A DNA stretch of 8,928 nucleotides from Bdellovibrionales bacterium (GCA_020435185.1 JAGRAA010000430.1:1-8928), one strand, 5' to 3'; positions 1 through 6,893 are shown, counted from the stretch's first letter. Notes: generated by a model from the sequence alone, not told the origin. Numbers and translations are program-made.

Positions 1-3000
1 TTGTTATTAATCATGGCGGCTCTTATTGTAGCCCCTTATCTGCAGCTTCATGCTGATGACATCGATGATTCTGATGAAAAAATTACAGCAGAAGCCGTTG
101 CTAAAAGTCACAGTCTTTCTAGCTCCTACTTTTATCTATTAGAAACTCTCAACAGTGACTCCTCTGAAGAAACTTTAGAAAATATCGAAAAAATTAAAAC
201 TTTTTCTTACGAAGAAACCTTCAACGAGTTATTTAAACTCATTCAATGGGAATTAGAAAAAGCCGCCGAGGGGAAAAAGGCTGAGATGAGAATAGAGGTT
301 GTCAATGAGGCTCTGACAGCCCTCATAGAATTATCAACCTATGGGAATGTCAATTATTTAGATTTAGCGGCTGAAGAAAACCGAAAGACACCCACCTCAC
401 CCAAAAAAGATGCTCAATTAGAACGCCTACAAATAGCTCATGACGAACTCAAAAGAAGCTACTCTCACAGTAGCTTTTACCCAACTTTAGAGCAAAAGTT
501 CATGGTACTAGAAAGAGCCCTCACTCAAGTTCTCAACGAAGTTCCCTATTCTATTTATGATATCCTCTACAGAGACTACGATATCAATAGAGCTGAAGTT
601 CCACTTCTCGAAAGCTCTATCCCTTTACCAAAAGCTCTTTTTTACCGCGAAGAAGCTGATGCGACTGATCCCAATAAAATTCATGAAAAAAATGAACAGT
701 ATTTCAAACAGGTCGAAGCGGACCTCAATGAATTGGTGATAGAACAACCTGAAGTTGTCAAAGCTCTGGTGAAACTAGAAAGACGAAACTTTCGCTATAC
801 ACGAGTAAAGCCCGAACACTTGATGCTTATGGGACTTCCTGGGGGAGGAAAGGATACTATTGCTAATGCCTACGCACAGGTCGTCAGCAAGCATGCTCCT
901 GATTGGCAAGAACATTTATTCTCCCTTCCCATTGCAAAAGATAAAGCTGACTTATGGCAAATTGGCGGTTCTGCTACAGGATATGTCGGGAGTGAGCAAT
1001 TTCCGAAAATTTTTGATTTTTTGGTGAAATTTTCTGGTGGTCGATACATTAAAAAAGAGCGAACCGACCCTCGTGGAAAAGTGGAATACTATATTGAAGA
1101 AAATAAAGAATGGGCTCCTGGAAAAATACTTCCTGGGGTGCATCAACCCTCAGAAGGTATTCTTTTCGTCAACGAATTCCATAACTGGTCTCGAGAAAAT
1201 AAAGACATTTGGCTTAAGCAAGCTGTTGAAAGAGGAATATTCTTTATCAATAATCCCAACGGTGGAGTAGATAAACTCATTGTCCCCATTACATTCATTA
1301 TCGCATCAAACGATGGAATGACTACAATTAGCTCTAGAGAATTAAGTGGCGAACGCTTTGGCAAACCCTTGTCTTATGAGCAAATGATGAAAAAATGGGA
1401 AAACGTACATAATGACAAATCTTTCTTAAGAGAACTTCTGAAAAAAACAAGAGGTGGCAGAAACCAGGCTCCTTCAGGAAACTCTGAGGGCACTTCAGAA
1501 GAAATGGCCAATCGAATCCAAAGAATCTTCTTACTTCGTCCAATTTCTCCTGATGGCCTAGTGAAAATCGCAAGAATGAAATTGAATTCATTAAAAAAAG
1601 AATTAAAAGGAATACGATCTTTTGGACCAATAGATCTTGAATGGACTCCGCAAGTAGAAAAGTTTATTCAATCCTATCAGTATCAAGCAGAAGAAAACGC
1701 ACGACCAATTGGAGATAGAGTCGATCAACTCATCCAAGAAACTATTGACGATGCCATCGCTAACGAAAAGCTTAAACCTACCCATAAAGGACAAAAAGTC
1801 TTAATCGATGTAGTTTCAAACGGAGATGGCACGTTTAAAATGACTTTCCAGTCTAAGTCCTATGACGACAATAAAGTATCGCAATCAGAAGTCTTTATTG
1901 AAGGAACTCTTGAGTCAAAAGATCCTGAACCCTTGAGCGAAGAAGAGAGAAGTCACTTAAGAACTCTTGGCGACAGAATGAAATCCAAAGTTTTTGGCAT
2001 CGATGCCGTGGCTGAAAAAGTAGCCAAAGCTATCGTCGTCTCTGAAAAAGAGCGAAAAGTAAATTTAACAAAGAAAGATCGAGATCTCCCTAAGGCTAGA
2101 CGCTTTATGTTCTTAGGTCTTACGGGGACTGGAAAAACTGAACTCGCTAAAGTTCTAGCTGAAGAGCTTTATGGAGACAGAAGTAAAGTGGCTATTTTAG
2201 ATTTTTCTACGGTGGGATCCAAATACGAATTCAATCAAATGTTTACTGGAGAAAAAAATTCTGACGTAGCCAGTGAGTTCATGAAAGAATATGACAAAAA
2301 TGGTGGTGAGATGATCGTTGTTCTTGACGAAATTGCTAACGCACCTCGAGAAGTTTTAAAAGCGATGTATCCCTTCTTAGATGAAGGCGAGGTGACCATT
2401 TTCAATGACGGTAAAGCCAGAAAAATGAGTAACATTACTTTTATCGCCACAGGAAATGCTGGAGAAGAATGGTATCAAGGAATCCCTGAACAGGTTCCTG
2501 AGATGGAAAGGCGAAATTCCATGGAGGATATCTATAAAAGAGCCATGAAAAATACCAGAAGCCAAGAGGTTCTTTTACAAAAATTCTTCTCTGAAGCACT
2601 CATTGGAAGATTTGGAATTCATAACATCATGTTTTTCCCTCCCCACAGCTTTAAATCAGTACGACAAATGATTATGTTAAAATTAAAGCAAATGTTAAAA
2701 ATGGTTGATTCCCAACCCGGCAAGCCTGGATGGGAGCTACAGTTTGAGAATCCCGAGAGCCTAGAAAAACTCTTAGATGCGATAGAAAAAGAAGGATATA
2801 TAATTTCAGAACAAGGGAGATCCATCGATAACTATATTAAAGATATATTGAGAATAGAAATCGACGCTCTTTTGGAACATGCAAATGTTCCTTATCAATC
2901 CAAGATTATTATAAGTTTAGATGAAGAAAAGTTCACTAAAGCAAGAAAAGAAGAAAAAGGACTTTACCTCACCCTTGATGTTGAAGGTGGAAAAACCTAC

Positions 3001-4029
3001 CCACTCTTTATCCGAGGAAAAGAGTATGAGCAAAAAGATGTGGTCAACTCTGTAGATCAAACTCTAACCGCTTACCATGAAATAGGACACGAATTAGTTC
3101 GTCATATTTTCTTCAGCGATAAAACCAAACCTCAAAGAGTAAAAATTATCCCTGGAGTAGATTGGTTTGGCACTCGATGGATCTATTATGCCGGTGTGGC
3201 TGAGCATGAAGATATAGAAAGAAAAATCATGACTCGTGAATTAGTGTTAAGAGAGATGGCTATATTCGCAGGTGGCTACGTGGCGCAACAACTTGTCACT
3301 AAAGGAGCCGTGGACGATGCTGGAAAAAGAAATGATATGGAACGAGCTACTGAGTTAGCAAATAACGCCATCTTCAGATGGGTCTTAGCTCCTCATGTCA
3401 CTCGTACAGCGATTGGACCACAGGTTGATATCACTCAACATATCCAAAGCTTAGATCCAGAGACTCTAAGGCTTTATAGAAAAGAACTTGAGTCGATGAT
3501 GCATGAAGCAGAAAGCTTAGCTCGAAGAGCCTTATTGATGAACTATGAGTCTTCCTTTGTGCCTATGAGCCGATGGCTTGCTGAGGTCGGAGAAATTACC
3601 GAAGAAAAATTCGAAAAATTTTATGCCGAACATAAAGTTATCTCAGAAGTAGAATCATCCAGTGAATTCAAAAGCTACTACGATGAAATTGGCAAAGAGG
3701 ACTTTTATAGAGACGAAGTAGGACGTCCTCATTTTTATAGCAATATGAGCGTCTCTGAAAAAGCTCAGTTTGTATGGAATAAATTAAAAGGAAAGTTTAA
3801 ACCGGCTTCTCGTTCTGTAGATGCACCGTCTAGAGATGCCCAGCTTCTTCACCCAGACCTTTTGCCTAATGAGGTTGCCGATATAGCGGGAATCATAGCC
3901 GAGAAGCAAGAGCGTGAACGCAAAGAAGCCGGTTTGCTTGATTTTGACTACAGGAAACCAGCTTCTACGGAGCGAGCAGGGGATGCTGTCAAGGGTGGAT
4001 CATGTCGCGCCATATTTGCCGCTCTCTAA
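1..4029 (+). CDS. Exported or membrane-anchored double AAA+ (ClpB-D2-like) / FtsH-like M41 zinc metallopeptidase fusion, 5' end probably cut
   Basis: Likely an ATP-driven unfoldase and protease in one chain. A hydrophobic leader (about residues 2-17) ends in a signal-peptidase-like LHA site, but it lacks the usual basic N-region and the frame is open to base 1, so the real start is probably upstream. Residues 20-250 are charged, mostly helical and unrecognised. AAA+ 1 (about 255-610): Walker A-like G278-LPGGGK-D285, pore loop GYVG 327-330, Walker B-like ILFVNE 387-392, sensor-1 N437, Arg finger R505, sensor-2 R568. AAA+ 2 (about 645-960): Walker A G706-LTGTGK-T713, Walker B VVLDE 773-777, sensor-1 N819, Arg finger R870, sensor-2 R940. 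The M41 domain (about 1010-1215) has HEIGH 1026-1030 and an FtsH-like NDxxRAT stretch placing D1112 as third zinc ligand. The tail (1216-1342) is unrecognised and holds the only cysteine, C1335. Known FtsH has one AAA domain and known Clp unfoldases lack M41, so this architecture is unusual. Confidence 0.95.
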   Translation: MLLIMAALIVAPYLQLHADDIDDSDEKITAEAVAKSHSLSSSYFYLLETLNSDSSEETLENIEKIKTFSYEETFNELFKLIQWELEKAAEGKKAEMRIEVVNEALTALIELSTYGNVNYLDLAAEENRKTPTSPKKDAQLERLQIAHDELKRSYSHSSFYPTLEQKFMVLERALTQVLNEVPYSIYDILYRDYDINRAEVPLLESSIPLPKALFYREEADATDPNKIHEKNEQYFKQVEADLNELVIEQPEVVKALVKLERRNFRYTRVKPEHLMLMGLPGGGKDTIANAYAQVVSKHAPDWQEHLFSLPIAKDKADLWQIGGSATGYVGSEQFPKIFDFLVKFSGGRYIKKERTDPRGKVEYYIEENKEWAPGKILPGVHQPSEGILFVNEFHNWSRENKDIWLKQAVERGIFFINNPNGGVDKLIVPITFIIASNDGMTTISSRELSGERFGKPLSYEQMMKKWENVHNDKSFLRELLKKTRGGRNQAPSGNSEGTSEEMANRIQRIFLLRPISPDGLVKIARMKLNSLKKELKGIRSFGPIDLEWTPQVEKFIQSYQYQAEENARPIGDRVDQLIQETIDDAIANEKLKPTHKGQKVLIDVVSNGDGTFKMTFQSKSYDDNKVSQSEVFIEGTLESKDPEPLSEEERSHLRTLGDRMKSKVFGIDAVAEKVAKAIVVSEKERKVNLTKKDRDLPKARRFMFLGLTGTGKTELAKVLAEELYGDRSKVAILDFSTVGSKYEFNQMFTGEKNSDVASEFMKEYDKNGGEMIVVLDEIANAPREVLKAMYPFLDEGEVTIFNDGKARKMSNITFIATGNAGEEWYQGIPEQVPEMERRNSMEDIYKRAMKNTRSQEVLLQKFFSEALIGRFGIHNIMFFPPHSFKSVRQMIMLKLKQMLKMVDSQPGKPGWELQFENPESLEKLLDAIEKEGYIISEQGRSIDNYIKDILRIEIDALLEHANVPYQSKIIISLDEEKFTKARKEEKGLYLTLDVEGGKTYPLFIRGKEYEQKDVVNSVDQTLTAYHEIGHELVRHIFFSDKTKPQRVKIIPGVDWFGTRWIYYAGVAEHEDIERKIMTRELVLREMAIFAGGYVAQQLVTKGAVDDAGKRNDMERATELANNAIFRWVLAPHVTRTAIGPQVDITQHIQSLDPETLRLYRKELESMMHEAESLARRALLMNYESSFVPMSRWLAEVGEITEEKFEKFYAEHKVISEVESSSEFKSYYDEIGKEDFYRDEVGRPHFYSNMSVSEKAQFVWNKLKGKFKPASRSVDAPSRDAQLLHPDLLPNEVADIAGIIAEKQERERKEAGLLDFDYRKPASTERAGDAVKGGSCRAIFAAL

Positions 4030-4043
4030 GGTTGGACAACCTG

Positions 4044-4072
4044 GTGGAGTACCTTTGGTACTCCACTTTTTT
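4044..4072 (+). terminator. Intrinsic terminator of the AAA+/M41 gene
   Basis: A perfect 10-bp stem, GTGGAGTACC and GGTACTCCAC, with a TTT loop is followed directly by six T. It starts 14 bases after the TAA stop. No matching A-run lies on the left side, so it should act only on + strand transcripts. It ends the transcription unit and separates it from the convergent gene beyond. Confidence 0.92.
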
Positions 4073-4111
4073 ATTTTTTAGGTAATTTTTAGATTTACTT
4101 TAGGAACTTAA

Positions 4112-4137
4112 AGGTACGGACACACTTTGGTGTCCGT
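4112..4137. repeat. Left palindromic arm of the inverted-repeat pair
   Basis: This arm begins AGGTACGGACAC and contains a perfect 8-bp hairpin stem ACGGACAC/GTGTCCGT with loop ACTTTG. It is the better preserved palindrome of the two arms. No T-run follows it, so it is not a standard intrinsic terminator. Confidence 0.8.
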
Positions 4138-4154
4138 CATGCGTTATTATAGTT

Positions 4155-4260
4155 TTGTTTAATCCAATCTTGTTTAATCCATCGATATTTTGATGAATAA
4201 CTTCAATTGAGCAGACACTTGAGATTATTCTTGCTGACATAACTTCGATTGTCTAATCCA
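4155..4260. repeat. Short direct repeats inside the inverted-repeat segment
   Basis: TTGTTTAATCCA occurs at 4155-4166 and 4170-4181, 15 bases apart, and again with one change (TTGTCTAATCCA) at 4249-4260. A second word, ATAACTTCAATTG at 4197-4209, recurs as ATAACTTCGATTG at 4239-4251. They make the interior repeat-rich. Function is unknown; protein-binding sites or remnants of element evolution are possible. Confidence 0.6.
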
Positions 4261-4341
4261 CTCAATGAAATACTTTCACCAGAAACTTCCGCCCTTAATC
4301 TAAACATTGACTGATTAAGATATGCCTATATAACGCGATAT

Positions 4342-4365
4342 GGACACCAAAGTGTGTCCGTACCT
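4342..4365. repeat. Right palindromic arm of the inverted-repeat pair
   Basis: This is the exact reverse complement of 4112-4135. Its own hairpin keeps the GGACAC/GTGTCC core but loses one outer pair. It lies 23 bases beyond the stop of the - strand membrane protein gene, so it would be in that gene's 3' untranslated region. Confidence 0.8.
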
Positions 4366-4387
4366 AAAGAAAGCTCCTCAAGAAAAA

Positions 4388-5710
4388 TCAAAGAGATTCG
4401 GTTTCTAAACGACATTCATCTGTGCAGACCTGATGATATCGATTATCTAAACTATTTCTTATATCATGCTTTTTTGAACCCAAGGCTCCGAAGAAATTAT
4501 AAACTGAGAAGTAAATTGCAAAAAATAGGCAAAATGTAGTCCACTTTATTTTCTTTTTTTCACGCTCTTCTTTTTTATCTAAAATTAAAAATAAAGGAAT
4601 TAAAGCAAAGGGCCATACAAACAAAAGATGCCAATAAATAGGTAAGGTTGGGGCGATGCCTACCGCTAACATGGCCGCTACGAAAGCCGATATAGAATAA
4701 AACACAGGCCATTCTCGTGCAGAGTTCATTCTCGCTTTTCTTACATTAAACTCAGAGCGATGAAGCTTGAAAAAACGGATATTAGCCCAAAAAGAAATGT
4801 AAAATCCATATAAACCCACTGCATATTTAATTATCTGCCAAGTCCAGTAACTCGTTTTCTCTAACCAGCTCACCCCTATCCAAGAAAAATCAAACTGTTG
4901 AAACATATGTGTTTGAAAAACAGGAGTACTAAATCGAATCCAATACATAAAGCCTTTCAACAAAGGATAAACATTCACAAAACCAAAAAATAAATATCCC
5001 TTTCCTCCTCCACTCCCCGGATGAGGAAAAATCGATGGATCTTTCAAGCCCGCCAATATATAGGGCAAGAGGCTCGCCATTCCTAAAACAACCCCTGTCA
5101 AAGCTCCCCACCAATTTGGTTTGAGAGCACGCATCCAAAGCAAGAGGAAGGTCATAAAAACAAGAATTACGAACGAAGCATGAATCTGCAGAGCTAAAAA
5201 TATACTTAAGGCATGAACAATACTAAAAAGAAAAGATGGTGATTTAGAGAGCTTCCAAGCCGACCACATATGAAGAGCACTGGCCACATATATGTAGCCT
5301 GGGTTCCACAAAAACACTTCGCTCAATCGCCAAGGGCTCAGCCAAAAAAACACAGCAAAAGCTAAAAGCGCACCATGAGAAAGATATTCCGACAAGGATT
5401 GATAACAGAGATATAAAGCTCCTAAATGGAGCAGTGTCATCAAAAGCAAAGAAGACCACGGCGAGTTATAGATTAACATAGGCAATCCCACCACTAAACT
5501 CGAAAAAGCTCCAGGGACATTGCCACTGCTCCCACTACTTGAAGCATTTCCATAAGGAATGAGAACTCCTTTTTCAACCAGAGCATGACCATTTCTTAGT
5601 ACCTGGATCACATCACCATCAATTTTATGACTATAAGAAAAAAGGGCTGTTAACAACAACCCTACTAAAACAATACACCACAACCAAATGTTATGTTTCT
5701 CAATTTTCAT
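4388..5710 (-). CDS. Polytopic membrane protein, possible GT-C-type glycosyltransferase
   Basis: The product has 440 residues with about 11-12 hydrophobic segments (about 8-26, 69-104 as a pair, 113-128, 138-152, 161-192 as a pair, 201-219, 238-258, 288-308, 336-378 as a pair, 390-411). The first long loop has two acidic residues, D31 and D33, followed by a Gly/Ser-rich stretch near 54-67. An acidic pair in the first extracytoplasmic loop, many membrane helices and a polar loop near 223-238 recall GT-C enzymes (ArnT/PMT-like) that use polyprenyl-phosphate sugars, but no diagnostic motif settles it. The C-terminus is a short charged tail. ATG at 5710 is chosen for an AAGGT ribosome site 10 bases upstream. 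It follows the serine protease gene after 41 bases on the same strand, so the two may be cotranscribed. Substrate unknown; a general multi-spanning membrane protein is the alternative. Confidence 0.9.
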   Translation of the reverse strand: MKIEKHNIWLWCIVLVGLLLTALFSYSHKIDGDVIQVLRNGHALVEKGVLIPYGNASSSGSSGNVPGAFSSLVVGLPMLIYNSPWSSLLLMTLLHLGALYLCYQSLSEYLSHGALLAFAVFFWLSPWRLSEVFLWNPGYIYVASALHMWSAWKLSKSPSFLFSIVHALSIFLALQIHASFVILVFMTFLLLWMRALKPNWWGALTGVVLGMASLLPYILAGLKDPSIFPHPGSGGGKGYLFFGFVNVYPLLKGFMYWIRFSTPVFQTHMFQQFDFSWIGVSWLEKTSYWTWQIIKYAVGLYGFYISFWANIRFFKLHRSEFNVRKARMNSAREWPVFYSISAFVAAMLAVGIAPTLPIYWHLLFVWPFALIPLFLILDKKEEREKKKIKWTTFCLFFAIYFSVYNFFGALGSKKHDIRNSLDNRYHQVCTDECRLETESL

Positions 5711-5751
5711 TTACAAGACGACCTTCAAATTTAATTAGAACACACTATCTA

Positions 5752-6672
5752 TTAATAATATTGATTGTAGTCAACACCACCATATAATCTACAACCAGCT
5801 TTATTTAAATCTATGCTAAAATCTTCTGATAAGCAGCTGTAGATGTACTTTGTCTGTTGACCATAATTTTTATCGGTAAAAACTTGAACATTGTTTTCTT
5901 CGTCCATTTCACAAGGATTATTTAAGGTACAAGCCTCGCCTCCTTCATAACCCGTATTATTCACGCCTACGACATTTCTGGTTCCCTCTTCAATAATTGG
6001 CGAACCAGAAGTCCCTCCCACCGTATTACAGAAATAACCATAAGATTCGCTCCAATACCAAGTAGACTCTTTAATTTTATAAACAATATCGACTATGTTG
6101 CAGCTATACACTTTATTCCAATAACCTGAAATAACTGAAATAGCACTTTGAGCCTCAAGACCACTTTCCATCAATTCGAAAGGTCTAATCCCATATTGGT
6201 CATAAATTTCTTCATAGGTTTTATTCAAAGCTAAAAAAGCCATATCTGTTTGAGTTTGGACGGCATACAAAATTTTAGAAGTGTATAGCTCTCCCCTAAT
6301 GACTTCACGGTTTTTATTGTAGATATTTACTCGCATGATAAATATTTTATTCGTTGTATACTCATTGTAAGCTTGATCTTCGACACAATGATCATTTGTC
6401 AAAATAACGGCCGGTTGATTCAAAGGCTGACCTTTAAAATGAACCAAAGAACCCGAACATCCTGGGACCGCAACAATCCCCTCGAATAAGGAAGAATCTA
6501 CTTCTTCGGACATAAACTCAGCATGAGGAGCCATCAATAAATTTTTATCTCCCATGGGTTTTGCTTGAGCAACCTGAACCATAAAAAGACTAAAAATAAA
6601 TATAATACCTTTTAGCCTGATTTTTTTTTGAACTTTATCGAATACATAACGCTCTAATAATAACGTGAACAT
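5752..6672 (-). CDS. Exported trypsin-like (chymotrypsin-fold) serine protease
   Basis: The 306-residue product is a secreted peptidase of the S1/V8-like class. The N-terminus has a basic region (KVQKKIRLK, 14-22), a hydrophobic core (about 22-34) and a signal-peptidase site after AQA at residue 37. Triad residues can be placed by motif: H95 in LTNDHC, D143 in TDMAFL and S222 in GTSGSP. C72 in CSGSL and C96 beside the histidine match the conserved disulfide of trypsin-like enzymes. Eight cysteines follow the signal peptide (72, 96, 191, 215, 248, 254, 280, 294), an even number that suits export to an oxidising compartment. The C-terminus is Tyr/Asn-rich. ATG at 6672 is supported by a strong AAGGGGGG ribosome site ending 5 bases upstream. 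An A9 run (6621-6629) lies in the leader-coding region. Specificity cannot be read; non-proteolytic homologues exist but the triad looks complete. Confidence 0.95.
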   Translation of the reverse strand: MFTLLLERYVFDKVQKKIRLKGIIFIFSLFMVQVAQAKPMGDKNLLMAPHAEFMSEEVDSSLFEGIVAVPGCSGSLVHFKGQPLNQPAVILTNDHCVEDQAYNEYTTNKIFIMRVNIYNKNREVIRGELYTSKILYAVQTQTDMAFLALNKTYEEIYDQYGIRPFELMESGLEAQSAISVISGYWNKVYSCNIVDIVYKIKESTWYWSESYGYFCNTVGGTSGSPIIEEGTRNVVGVNNTGYEGGEACTLNNPCEMDEENNVQVFTDKNYGQQTKYIYSCLSEDFSIDLNKAGCRLYGGVDYNQYY

Positions 6673-6677
6673 TTCAT

Positions 6678-6683
6678 CCCCCC
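6678..6683 (-). promoter_or_regulatory. G6 ribosome binding site of the serine protease gene
   Basis: On the - strand AAGGGGGG ends five bases before ATG 6672. An out-of-frame ATG at 6677 directly follows the G-run and would encode only seven residues; it is too close to the ribosome site to be the main start but could compete with it. Confidence 0.7.
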
Positions 6684-6710
6684 TTCATATCTAGAAAATC
6701 AAACACAGAT

Positions 6711-6739
6711 CTTACAACACCCTTAAAGCCCTTTATACC
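6711..6739 (+). promoter_or_regulatory. Weak sigma-70-like promoter candidate
   Basis: CTTACA (6711-6716) and TATACC (6734-6739) are separated by 17 bases, each matching four of six consensus positions. It would start transcription near 6746 and feed the small ORF and terminator downstream. In AT-rich DNA such pairs arise by chance, so support is modest. Confidence 0.25.
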
Positions 6740-6741
6740 CT

Positions 6742-6759
6742 ATGTTTGCTGGAAAACAT
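6742..6759. promoter_or_regulatory. Inverted repeat, possible operator
   Basis: ATGTTT and AAACAT form a perfect 6-bp inverted repeat with a GCTGGA spacer. It sits just after the candidate -10 box at 6734-6739, where a repressor dimer or the 5' end of a transcript could use it. Short inverted repeats also occur by chance. Confidence 0.25.
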
Positions 6760-6804
6760 GAGACTACAGAAATTATAAGGAGTAAAGCACATTCTGGGAG
6801 CAAA

Positions 6805-6858
6805 ATGACTATTCTTAGAAACATACTTTCGTTGAAAAATACAAACAAGCTTCATTAA
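6805..6858 (+). CDS. Candidate 17-residue peptide ORF (leader or small-transcript ORF)
   Basis: ATG is preceded by GGGAG four bases upstream and encodes MTILRNILSLKNTNKLH. The stop lies 9 bases before a terminator hairpin. The frame is open upstream to an ATG at 6742 (38 residues), but that start has no ribosome site. No run of a single regulatory amino acid suggests classical attenuation. It may be a leader peptide, a small protein or a chance ORF in a small RNA. No homologue is recognised. Confidence 0.25.
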   Translation: MTILRNILSLKNTNKLH

Positions 6859-6867
6859 AAAACTGAG

Positions 6868-6893
6868 ACTAGAGCATAATGTCTAGTTTTTTT
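6868..6893 (+). terminator. Intrinsic terminator of a small transcript upstream of the Cys-rich gene
   Basis: ACTAGA and TCTAGT pair over an 8-base loop, extendable by A-U and G-U pairs, and run into a seven-T tract. The stem is short and AT-rich, so termination may be partial. No annotated + strand gene precedes it closely, which implies a small RNA, a leader or an attenuator upstream of the Cys-rich gene. Confidence 0.5.

Larger units (their letters stand above)
4112..4365. repeat. 254-bp segment bounded by perfect 24-bp inverted palindromic repeats (REP/REPIN-like or MITE-like)
   Basis: The left arm (4112-4135) and right arm (4342-4365) are exact reverse complements over 24 bases. Similarity continues inward: GCGTTATTAT on the left against reverse-complemented GCGTTATATA on the right. 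Each arm is a palindrome: the left can fold ACGGACAC/GTGTCCGT over a 6-base loop (4116-4137), while the right has one broken pair. Palindromic units in opposite orientation in an extragenic, convergent site are typical of REP/REPIN sequences mobilised by RAYT (Y1) transposases, and also of small non-autonomous elements. No transposase lies in the window and no target duplication is evident, so the class is inferred. Confidence 0.75.
4030..4387. other. Convergent intergenic region
   Basis: This 358-base spacer lies between the stop of the + strand AAA+/M41 gene and the stop of the - strand membrane protein gene. It holds the intrinsic terminator (4044-4072), an inverted-repeat-bounded segment (4112-4365) and short internal repeats. 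No convincing ORF lies in it. No T-tract follows a hairpin on the - strand, so the convergent gene's terminator is not obvious; the palindromic repeat arm at 4342-4365, 23 bases past its stop, may take that role. Confidence 0.8.

Noticed and set aside
1334..1630. A 98-codon - strand ORF opposite the first AAA+ module
   Set aside because: The + strand frame carries family motifs throughout; the antisense frame is an accidental product.
4044..4072. Bidirectional action of the terminator at the end of the AAA+/M41 gene
   Set aside because: No A-run lies on its left side, so the - strand transcript would lack the U-tract.
4112..4365. A CRISPR array or tRNA-type gene in the convergent spacer
   Set aside because: The repeats are inverted and only two, with no regular spacers, and no cloverleaf is seen.
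4354..4539. A 61-codon + strand ORF starting in the right repeat arm
   Set aside because: It lies antisense to the coding end of the membrane protein gene, starts inside the repeat and has no ribosome site; a chance ORF.
6742..6858. A 38-codon extension of the small ORF from ATG 6742
   Set aside because: No ribosome site precedes it and it begins almost at the predicted transcript start; only the GGGAG-preceded 17-codon version is kept, at low confidence.
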